Shown: positions 1 through 4,581 of the stretch, piece by piece
Numbering within the stretch: the first letter of the stretch is position 1
Layout of the letters: each line of letters opens with the position of its first letter
DNA from: Desulfobacteraceae bacterium
Lineage (GTDB): Bacteria > Desulfobacterota > DSM-4660 > Desulfatiglandales > HGW-15
Direction of reading: 5' to 3'
Assembly: GCA_003819975.1 (NCBI GenBank)
Contig: RPPU01000324.1
Location: forward strand, 1 to 5,695
DNA: 5,695 nt
Program-made: the position numbers and the translations under genes
Notes under the pieces: generated by a model
Databases searched by the model: none
Told to the model about the DNA's origin: nothing
The model's input: only the letters and a program-made list of their open reading frames with translations

Positions 1-1192
1 ACAGGGCCGCGCCCTGGAGCAGTCGGATCAATCGCCGTTCAACCGGATCGTCGGTAACGGCAAATGGGGTATTGTGGCCAACGGCGTCACTTTCGATTAT
101 GTTTACGACGCGGTCAAAGACCTCAAGATCGGCGACAAAGTCAGTATCTTGATATTGGGCTTGTCCCATCCTTTACCGAAAAAACTGGGTCTCAAATTTT
201 TGCGTCAGGTGGAAAAAGTTTTAATTGCCGAAGAACTCGAGCCGATCAATGAAATGGAGTTGAAAGCATTGGCTCAGGAGAACGGAATCGCCGTACCCAT
301 CAAGGGTAAAGGGGTTGCCGCGTTCAGCCGTTTGTATGAATACGATCCCGGCATGGTGCGCAAAGCCGTGGCCGAGTATTTCGGCGTGCCTTATAAGGCG
401 CCGGTAGCGGTGACGGTTTCCGATCTGCCGCCCTTGCCGAATCGCCCGCCTTCTCTTTGTCCGGGTTGCCCGCACCGGGCCAGTTTTTATGCGGTCAAAC
501 AGGTCTACGGTAATGATACTATTTATCCGAGCGATATCGGTTGTTACACCCTGGGGGTGTTGCCGCCCCTTTCCGCGGCCGATTTCGTGATCTGCATGGG
601 TGGCGGAGTCAGTTCTTCCTGCGGTTTTGCGCAGGCGACCGATCAAAAAGTAGTCAGCTTTATCGGCGACTCCACCTTTTTCCATTCGGGCATCACCGGT
701 TTGATCAATGCGGTGCATAACAATCATAAATTCACCCTGGTTATTCTGGATAACGGCACCACGGCCATGACCGGACATCAGCCTCATCCGAGCGTGGATA
801 CCGCCGCCATGGGCTTGAATCTGCCGCAATTATCCATTGAAGAAGTTGTTAAGGGTTGCGGGGTCAAGGATATCCATATAGTCAAACCGTTTAACATCAA
901 AAAAACCATGGAATCGTTGCAAGCCAGCATGGAATATGACGGTATCTCGGTGGTTATTTCCCAAGAGCTTTGCCCGCTGTTTGCAAAGTCGGTCGGTAAG
1001 GGCCGCAAAGCCAAACCTTTTGTCATTAACCAGGAAAAATGCAAAAACCATCGCGATTGCCTGAACAAATTGGCCTGTCCGGCCATGTATTTGGAAGGGG
1101 AGCGCGTCATGATCAATCAGAATCTCTGTATCGGCTGTACGGTATGTGCCCAGGTTTGCCCTGAACATGCCATTGCGCCGATGAAAGACTAA
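1..1192 (+). CDS. iorA: Indolepyruvate:ferredoxin oxidoreductase alpha subunit, 5' end missing
   Basis: This is the large subunit of the cytoplasmic enzyme that oxidatively decarboxylates indolepyruvate and related aryl pyruvates with CoA, giving aryl-acetyl-CoA, CO2 and reduced ferredoxin. The frame is open from base 2, so the gene starts upstream; 396 residues are visible of a family usually near 600. In visible-residue numbering, a CPGCPHR motif typical of IorA lies at 153-159 (458-478). The thiamine-diphosphate site begins with GDSTFFHSG at 222 (665) and ends with the LDN of VILDN. The C-terminus is a two-cluster ferredoxin domain. The second motif, CIGCTVCAQVCP (1127-1162), is canonical. 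The first reads C-x2-H-x2-C-x5-CP (1040-1081), with His where a Cys is expected. The pyrimidine-binding N-terminal domain is outside the window. iorB follows after 183 nt, which supports the assignment. A GTG at 74 is internal, not a start. Confidence 0.95.
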   Translation, partial: QGRALEQSDQSPFNRIVGNGKWGIVANGVTFDYVYDAVKDLKIGDKVSILILGLSHPLPKKLGLKFLRQVEKVLIAEELEPINEMELKALAQENGIAVPIKGKGVAAFSRLYEYDPGMVRKAVAEYFGVPYKAPVAVTVSDLPPLPNRPPSLCPGCPHRASFYAVKQVYGNDTIYPSDIGCYTLGVLPPLSAADFVICMGGGVSSSCGFAQATDQKVVSFIGDSTFFHSGITGLINAVHNNHKFTLVILDNGTTAMTGHQPHPSVDTAAMGLNLPQLSIEEVVKGCGVKDIHIVKPFNIKKTMESLQASMEYDGISVVISQELCPLFAKSVGKGRKAKPFVINQEKCKNHRDCLNKLACPAMYLEGERVMINQNLCIGCTVCAQVCPEHAIAPMKD

Positions 1193-1283
1193 ATGTTTTT
1201 TCGATCCTGAAAAGCTTAGGATCGAAAAAACATGAATTCCGGCAAGCCGGAACAGGAGTTCCAGCGAGATCGCCGGAATAAGT
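1193..1283. repeat. Hairpin repeat, copy 1 (short form), between iorA and iorB
   Basis: A perfect 16-bp inverted repeat (1193-1208 with 1218-1233, 9-nt loop) begins at the base right after the iorA stop codon. It is followed by GAATTCCGG and closes with GCCGGAATAAGT at 1272-1283. ATTCCGGC (1236-1243) can pair with GCCGGAAT (1272-1279), enclosing a small GGAAC/GTTCC hairpin (1249-1262). The first 50 nt match copy 2 at 2162-2211 in 44 positions, and the last 12 nt match 2295-2306 exactly. The stem has T residues on its left arm and A residues on its right, with no T-run after it, so it is not a typical intrinsic terminator. It could be a MITE-like or REP-like repeat or a structured RNA element. 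Confidence 0.75.
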
Positions 1284-1323
1284 CTGTACGATGGCAAGTC
1301 AATTTATTATTCACTTTTCATTT

Positions 1324-1343
1324 ATCGATAACTTTTTGTCGAT
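1324..1343. promoter_or_regulatory. Palindromic ATCGAYAA motif upstream of iorB
   Basis: ATCGATAA (1324-1331), a 4-nt spacer and TTGTCGAT (1336-1343) form an inverted repeat with one mismatch. It ends 32 nt before the iorB start. A perfect version with the same spacing is at 2342-2361, and the 12-mer TTTATCGATAAC (1321-1332) recurs exactly at 4527-4538. The symmetry suggests a site for a dimeric regulator, but part of a promoter or of a repeat is equally possible. Confidence 0.4.
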
Positions 1344-1365
1344 ATTTTGAAATAAGAAGCCTAAT

Positions 1366-1370
1366 GGAGG
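1366..1370 (+). promoter_or_regulatory. Ribosome binding site that fixes the iorB start
   Basis: GGAGG lies 5 nt before the ATG at 1376. The upstream in-frame ATG at 1364 overlaps this site and has no such motif in front of it, and the ATG at 1232 lies in the hairpin repeat. Confidence 0.8.
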
Positions 1371-1375
1371 CGTAT

Positions 1376-1972
1376 ATGGAAACAAAAAGATGTATCTTCG
1401 TGGCGGTCGGCGGTCAGGGAAATCTCCTGGCGTCGAACCTCTTGGGTCAGGCAGCCCTGTCCATGGGCATCCCGGCGGTGGTCAGCGAAATTCACGGCAT
1501 GGCCCAGAGAGGCGGCGTGGTGGAATCGGCGGTTCTAATGGGCGAAGTCACCAGCCCGATCGTTTCAGCCGGTGAGGCTGATGTGCTGGTCAGCTTTGAA
1601 CCGTTGGAAACCTTGCGCATTTTAGGCAAATGCCATAAAGGCACCTTGGTGATTACCAATGTGCAACCGCAACCGCCCTATACGGTTTCGGTCGGCCAGG
1701 GCGTTTATCCGCCGGTGGATGAAGCATTGGCCAAGATTAAGAGTAAGGTGGATAAAGTCATTGCCTTTAACGGCAATGAATTGGCCGCAAAAGCCGGCAA
1801 TCCTTTGTCGCTTAATATGGTCATGTTGGGCGCTCTCATCGGTTCCGGCACGATTCCGGTCACGGCAGAGGTCATGAAAGGGATTATTTCCGGCAACACC
1901 AAAAAAGCTTTTCTGGATTCGAATCTGAAGGCTTTTGATTTGGGTATAGAAGTAGCCAAAAAAGCGAAATGA
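1376..1972 (+). CDS. iorB: Indolepyruvate:ferredoxin oxidoreductase beta subunit
   Basis: This is the small subunit of the IorAB enzyme, equivalent to the gamma domain of pyruvate:ferredoxin oxidoreductases. It contributes to the CoA-handling half of the complex and carries no cluster of its own. The product is 198 residues, the usual length for the family. Visible signatures are the glycine-rich VGGQG at residues 11-15, SEIHGMAQRGG at 37-47, TSPIVSAGEADVLVSFEPLE at about 59-78, and NMVMLGALIG near residue 145, all typical of this family. The start is the ATG at 1376, chosen for its GGAGG site and because it leaves the normal IorB N-terminus. The frame is open back to 1232, but that extension translates the repeat. 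No terminator is seen between iorA and iorB, so they may still be cotranscribed despite the gap. Two hairpins follow the stop codon. Confidence 0.93.
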   Translation: METKRCIFVAVGGQGNLLASNLLGQAALSMGIPAVVSEIHGMAQRGGVVESAVLMGEVTSPIVSAGEADVLVSFEPLETLRILGKCHKGTLVITNVQPQPPYTVSVGQGVYPPVDEALAKIKSKVDKVIAFNGNELAAKAGNPLSLNMVMLGALIGSGTIPVTAEVMKGIISGNTKKAFLDSNLKAFDLGIEVAKKAK

Positions 1973-2008
1973 ATCTACACCCGCAAAACAGCGGGGTATC
2001 TTCATGAT

Positions 2009-2031
2009 AAAATCCGCTAAAGGCGGATTTT
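2009..2031 (+). terminator. Weak hairpin terminator behind iorB
   Basis: AAAATCCGC (2009-2017) and GCGGATTTT (2023-2031) form a perfect 9-bp stem with loop TAAAG. The T-run is part of the stem and is followed by AAATTG, so termination would be weak. The A-stem-T form is symmetrical and could act in both directions. It starts 36 nt after the iorB stop. Confidence 0.5.
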
Positions 2032-2071
2032 AAATTGAATAAAATAAGCTTATTGTATCAAATAGTTAATT

Positions 2072-2106
2072 AAAGGGCTGCACCCCTAAAGTGCAGCCCT
2101 TTTTTA
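2072..2106 (+). terminator. Strong intrinsic terminator of the iorAB transcript
   Basis: AAAGGGCTGCAC (2072-2083) pairs perfectly with the stretch starting GTGCAGCCC (2091-2102), a 12-bp GC-rich stem with a 7-nt loop. Six T residues run from 2100 to 2105, followed by ATTTT. This is a textbook rho-independent terminator and separates iorAB from the downstream envelope genes. Confidence 0.9.
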
Positions 2107-2161
2107 TTTTCAGTGATAAACCGGTGAAATGCCTAATATTGGAATAAATTTTGCTACATTG

Positions 2162-2306
2162 ATGTTTTACCGACCCTGAAAAACATAGGATCGATAAAAC
2201 ATGAATTCCGGTTTATCCCGCCGAAGGATAACAAAGGCGGACCTGTCCCGCTGTCTTGTCACGCCCTAGCCCTTCAGCGAAAGCGGACAGGATTGCCGGA
2301 ATAAGT
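2162..2306. repeat. Hairpin repeat, copy 2 (long form)
   Basis: This copy has the same layout as 1193-1283: a 16-nt arm (2162-2177), a 9-nt loop, a 16-nt arm (2187-2202, 14 of 16 paired), GAATTCCGG, a variable interior, and GCCGGAATAAGT (2295-2306). The interior is about 54 nt longer than in copy 1 and has its own stems: CCGCC/GGCGG (2218-2222 with 2236-2240) and CCTGTCCCGC/GCGGACAGG (2242-2251 with 2283-2291, one bulge). With the outer ATTCCGG/CCGGAAT pairing (2205-2211 with 2296-2302), it can be drawn as a three-way junction. It does not match a riboswitch class that I recognise. Confidence 0.75.
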
Positions 2307-2341
2307 TGATACAAAAGTGACCGGGTTTGAAAATTTTTTTT

Positions 2342-2361
2342 ATCGACAAAAAGTTGTCGAT
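2342..2361. promoter_or_regulatory. Perfect palindromic motif upstream of the envelope cluster
   Basis: ATCGACAA (2342-2349) and TTGTCGAT (2354-2361) are perfect inverted repeats around 4 nt, preceded by a run of eight T residues. The same motif, less perfect, lies upstream of iorB and of the second LPP20-like gene. CGATGTGTG (2358-2366) is also repeated at 4550-4558. It is a candidate operator or promoter-linked element; here it lies about 130 nt before the gene, leaving a long leader. Confidence 0.45.
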
Positions 2362-2411
2362 GTGTGGAAGCCAAGCATCTACGTGTCATAATAAAAACAG
2401 AGAATACTATT

Positions 2412-2480
2412 ATGAGACCCTTAATAAAAGGGCCGCTTAAGAAATTCCGGGTCATTCAACGCTTATCTATATCGCATTAA
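2412..2480 (+). CDS. Possible 22-residue leader peptide
   Basis: ATG at 2412 opens a 22-codon frame for a basic peptide (MRPLIKGPLKKFRVIQRLSI, then SH) that ends with TAA at 2478-2480. The stop codon overlaps the AAGGG ribosome binding site of the LPP20-like gene, and the frame spans a sequence that can pair with that site. This is the geometry of a translated leader that controls the next gene. The ribosome binding site in front of it (AGAGAA) is weak, and short frames like this occur by chance, so it may not be translated. Confidence 0.2.
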   Translation: MRPLIKGPLKKFRVIQRLSISH

Positions 2481-2485
2481 GGGTC
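2416..2485 (+). promoter_or_regulatory. Possible stem that hides the ribosome binding site of the LPP20-like gene
   Basis: GACCCTTAAT (2416-2425) is perfectly complementary to ATTAAGGGTC (2476-2485), a 10-bp match that includes the AAGGG Shine-Dalgarno at 2479-2483. Competing partners for the left arm are AAGGG at 2428-2432 and GGGTC at 2449-2453. These pairings exclude each other, so the leader could switch between open and closed forms. This is inferred from base pairing only. Confidence 0.35.
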
Positions 2486-2491
2486 GTGCGC

Positions 2492-3307
2492 ATGAATTTT
2501 AGAAATGGCGGCATGTTTATCCTTTTGTTTTTGTCAACCTTAACCGGTTCAATCCAAGCCCGGGATCCGGCTCCTTTTCCGGAAATTTTTAAAAAGGGTT
2601 ATGTTGAGGTCAAGGGGAAATCAGAAGGTAAACAGAGTCGTTTTCAAGCCTGGCGGGCGGCTGAAGTCATGGCTCAACGGGAATTGCTGAGGGTCTTGCA
2701 AAAAATCAGAATTTACGGTTCCAAAGAGATCGGCGGGGGGTCTCCGGCGGCAGATGTTGAAGGATTTTTAAAAGGATCCGTGACGTGCGGCAGTGTCTAT
2801 GATGAAGAAAGAGGCCAGGCTGAGGTTTGCTTGCGTTTAAACCTGTATGGCCCGCAAGGTCTCTATGATTATATTTTGCCATGGCTAAAGCAGAACCGGA
2901 TCGTTCCCGAATATCACCTGGTTTACGCGGCCGAACCCACACCCGCAATTGCTTTACCCGATTCAATCCCTGACGGAGTGATTTTTGACGTGCGGGCATT
3001 GCCGTTTCAGCCGGCATTGTTGAACCGGATCTTGACTTCCCAAGATACCTTGGTGTTCGACCCATTGCGGATCGATTCCGAATTTTTGATTGCCTATGGT
3101 TGCGGCGCTTACAGCGCGGATTTACCGGCGGCGCGGAATTTACTGCTGCAGCGGGGGAGCCGTAATCCTTTGGTGCTTTTCGTTCAAGAATTGGATCGGC
3201 AAACGGATGTGAAGGTGAGCCCGGAGCAGGCCGGGTTTTTAATGGCAAGCGAAAAGGCTTTTCAGGTTTTATCCCAGGCTAAAATCGTATTTTGGGTCCA
3301 AGAATGA
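2492..3307 (+). CDS. Exported LPP20-like protein, paralogue 1
   Basis: The product has 271 residues. Residues 1-23 are a Sec signal peptide ending SIQA, with no lipobox Cys, so a soluble periplasmic protein is expected rather than a lipoprotein. Residues about 35-120 resemble the LPP20/FlgT-type fold: KGYVEVKGKSEG, a helix rich in Ala and Arg (WRAAEVMAQRELLRVLQ), VEGFLKGSV and a final AEVCLRLNLYGP strand. Residues about 160-270 form a second domain starting DGVIFDVRALPFQPAL, as in many two-domain relatives (DARG...PAL type). C99, C113 and C204 are all kept in the paralogue at 4582-5457. The start is the ATG at 2492, 8 nt after AAGGG; GTG at 2486 is too close to that site and ATG at 2513 lacks one. 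The FecR-like gene follows after 12 nt. Function unknown; an envelope structural role is inferred. Confidence 0.85.
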   Translation: MNFRNGGMFILLFLSTLTGSIQARDPAPFPEIFKKGYVEVKGKSEGKQSRFQAWRAAEVMAQRELLRVLQKIRIYGSKEIGGGSPAADVEGFLKGSVTCGSVYDEERGQAEVCLRLNLYGPQGLYDYILPWLKQNRIVPEYHLVYAAEPTPAIALPDSIPDGVIFDVRALPFQPALLNRILTSQDTLVFDPLRIDSEFLIAYGCGAYSADLPAARNLLLQRGSRNPLVLFVQELDRQTDVKVSPEQAGFLMASEKAFQVLSQAKIVFWVQE

Positions 3308-3319
3308 GGAGTGGAGACT

Positions 3320-4354
3320 ATGAAGCCGAAGATCATTTGGGTGGCGGCTGTCGCAATTTTTTTTATTTCCAGGGGTGTACCGGCCGATCAAACGCCAACG
3401 ACCGTGTCCCGCAATTTGTTCGGAACGATTGCGGCGTTCGAAGGAGAAGTCTACTTAAATGACGGTCCGATGGTCATGGGGCAAAAAGTTTTCGAAGAGG
3501 ACAAAATTAAAACAATAGCCGGCAAAGCGGAAATCGAGAGCGACGGCTCTCGTTTTTTAATCGGGCCCCACAGCGAGATTACCCTGGGGCCTCCTTTAAA
3601 CACGGATCGCTCATTTATTCATTGCATTAAAGGAACGTTGCGCAGCGCCATCCATAAGCTTCTGGGGCAATCCTTTCAGGTTAAAACTAAATTTGTCACG
3701 GCCGGCATCCGGGGCACGGAGTTTATTCTGCACGTGACCCCCGCGGCCGGAGTGCTTTTTACCGAGGAGGGAACGGTCCGGTTGGATGCGAACGGCCAGC
3801 AGGTGGATGTCGCCAAAATGCAAATGAGCCAGGCCGGACATGGCATGACTCCTCTGCAGCCGGAATCGATCGAGGCTCATCCGTCGTTAAGCGTGATTTT
3901 AAATGAGATGCGGCAACTTTGCGATATGAATATTCCGGTTGAAATCAGCGGGAAAAAGGAATTGAATGACATTATTGCCAGGTGGGATTTGAATTTTTCA
4001 GCATATCTGATCGATAAAGCAGAACATGATAAAGCGCAAAAACTGTCTTTTCTGGCCTTTTTGATCGCGGAGAAGCGGGAGCTTAAATCGGAAGCCCGTT
4101 TTTGGCGGGGTACTATTTTTTTGCGATTCAAGGGTGAACCCCGGACCGCGCTGGAGGATTTTAACGAGATTATCAAAAATTTCAGCGATACGCCCTTTTT
4201 TGAACAGGCCCTTTATCACAGGGGTCTGGCGTATTACGATCTGAAGCAAATGGAGGAGGCCAGGACGGATTTGGAAGAGTACTTGCGGGTTTTCCCGGAG
4301 GGAAAGTTTCGAGAAAATGCCCGCGTGATCTTGAAGAAGATATCGGAGCCTTGA
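3320..4354 (+). CDS. Exported FecR-domain protein with C-terminal TPR repeats
   Basis: The product has 344 residues. Residues 1-22 form a Sec signal peptide ending GVPA. Residues about 34-160 are a FecR-type beta domain: an opening GTIAAFEGEVYL, a Gly/Asp-rich turn region, AEIESDGSRFLIGPHSEITL, and the hallmark AGIRGTEF at 128-135. Residues about 256-327 hold two TPR-like helix pairs (SEARFWRGTIFLRFKGEPRT and QALYHRGLAYYDLKQMEEAR), which usually bind proteins. There is no N-terminal cytoplasmic part and no FecI or FecA gene next to it, so it is not a classical anti-sigma regulator; a periplasmic scaffold or sensor is more likely. The ATG at 3320 is chosen because AGGAG lies 8 nt upstream; GTG at 3311 overlaps that site. 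It is 12 nt behind the first LPP20-like gene and probably cotranscribed with it. Confidence 0.85.
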   Translation: MKPKIIWVAAVAIFFISRGVPADQTPTTVSRNLFGTIAAFEGEVYLNDGPMVMGQKVFEEDKIKTIAGKAEIESDGSRFLIGPHSEITLGPPLNTDRSFIHCIKGTLRSAIHKLLGQSFQVKTKFVTAGIRGTEFILHVTPAAGVLFTEEGTVRLDANGQQVDVAKMQMSQAGHGMTPLQPESIEAHPSLSVILNEMRQLCDMNIPVEISGKKELNDIIARWDLNFSAYLIDKAEHDKAQKLSFLAFLIAEKRELKSEARFWRGTIFLRFKGEPRTALEDFNEIIKNFSDTPFFEQALYHRGLAYYDLKQMEEARTDLEEYLRVFPEGKFRENARVILKKISEP

Positions 4355-4357
4355 TCG

Positions 4358-4382
4358 GAACGATAGACCCAGTGCATCGTTC
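4358..4382. other. Hairpin just after the FecR-like gene
   Basis: GAACGAT (4358-4364) and ATCGTTC (4376-4382) form a perfect 7-bp stem with an 11-nt loop, starting 4 nt after the stop codon. No T-run follows, so it is not a clear terminator. It might protect the 3' end of a message or be chance. Confidence 0.3.
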
Positions 4383-4448
4383 GGGACCCTACCCGGAAGA
4401 CGAGACCCATGGGATAGTCGGTATTACCGAATACAAACGCAACCCTAC

Positions 4449-4481
4449 GTCATTCCGGCATGTTTTTAGTCGGAATCCAGG
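4449..4481. repeat. Short inverted repeat of the ATTCCGGC...GCCGGAAT type
   Basis: ATTCCGGC (4452-4459) pairs with GTCGGAAT (4469-4476) with one G-T wobble and a 9-nt loop, within GTCATTCCGGC...CGGAATCCAGG. Short intergenic repeats of this general form (compare dRS3 of Neisseria) are widespread in bacteria. The core is the same ATTCCGG/CCGGAAT pairing that closes the two longer repeats in this window. The remaining bases of the 227-nt gap (4355-4581) hold the hairpin at 4358 and the palindromic motif at 4530; no gene or terminator was found. Confidence 0.6.
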
Positions 4482-4529
4482 TTTTCGGGCGTTGATAAGA
4501 GTGGACAATACAATGGAAACAATTTTTTT

Positions 4530-4553
4530 ATCGATAACAAACAAATGGGCGAT
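4530..4553. promoter_or_regulatory. Third copy of the ATCGAYAA motif
   Basis: ATCGATAAC starts at 4530 after a run of seven T residues, and the copy ends with GCGATGTGTG (4549-4558). TTTATCGATAAC (4527-4538) is identical to 1321-1332, and CGATGTGTG is identical to 2358-2366. The right half is poorly conserved and four bases further away than in the other two copies, so only the ATCG...CGAT ends pair. It ends 28 nt before the start of the next gene. Confidence 0.4.
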
Positions 4554-4568
4554 GTGTGAACGGTAAAC

Positions 4569-4576
4569 GAGGGAGG
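4569..4576 (+). promoter_or_regulatory. Strong ribosome binding site of the second LPP20-like gene
   Basis: GAGGGAGG ends 5 nt before the ATG at 4582 and fixes that start. It is the strongest Shine-Dalgarno sequence in the window. Confidence 0.8.
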
Positions 4577-4581
4577 CCAAT

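Larger units (their letters stand above)
1973..2491. other. Intergenic region between iorB and the envelope cluster
   Basis: No confident gene is seen in these 519 nt. In order they hold a short CCCGC/GCGGG hairpin (1980-1995), a weak terminator-like hairpin (2009-2031), a strong intrinsic terminator (2072-2106), about 55 nt with nothing recognised (2107-2161), the long copy of the hairpin repeat (2162-2306), a perfect palindromic motif (2342-2361), and a leader with a possible 22-codon ORF and a stem that would cover the next ribosome binding site. No convincing sigma-70 type -35/-10 pair was found. Confidence 0.7.

Noticed and set aside
221..829. 202-codon minus-strand frame opposite iorA
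   Set aside because: It is a shadow of the well-supported iorA frame, with no family features. Similar shadows opposite the other genes were also dropped.
1193..1233. Perfect 16-bp hairpin as terminator of iorA
   Set aside because: The T-rich arm comes first and the A-rich arm second, with no T-run afterwards, the reverse of an intrinsic terminator.
1232..1375. N-terminal extension of iorB to an upstream ATG at 1232
   Set aside because: It translates the hairpin repeat, has no ribosome binding site, and would add 48 residues not found in IorB proteins. GGAGG supports the ATG at 1376.
2043..2054. AATAAGCTTATT palindrome, repeated at 5485-5496
   Set aside because: The second copy is inside a coding sequence at a signal peptide; a low-complexity 12-mer seen twice is best taken as chance.
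2360..2440. 26-codon + strand frame beginning in the palindromic motif
   Set aside because: No usable ribosome binding site, and its start codon falls inside the inverted repeat.
2213..2455. 80-codon frame on the minus strand
   Set aside because: It runs through the repeat copy and the palindromic motif, has no clear ribosome binding site, and resembles no family.
2486..2491. GTG at 2486 as start of the first LPP20-like gene
   Set aside because: It is only 2 nt after the AAGGG site; the ATG at 2492 has normal spacing and gives an ordinary signal peptide.
4492..4520. Sigma-70 promoter starting from TTGATA (also at 2306-2311)
   Set aside because: No acceptable -10 box occurs at 16-18 nt in either place, so no promoter is claimed.
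4351..4566. 71-codon frame after the FecR-like gene
   Set aside because: It starts at a non-ATG codon overlapping the previous stop, reads through the inverted repeat, and ends in the palindromic motif region. No family resemblance.
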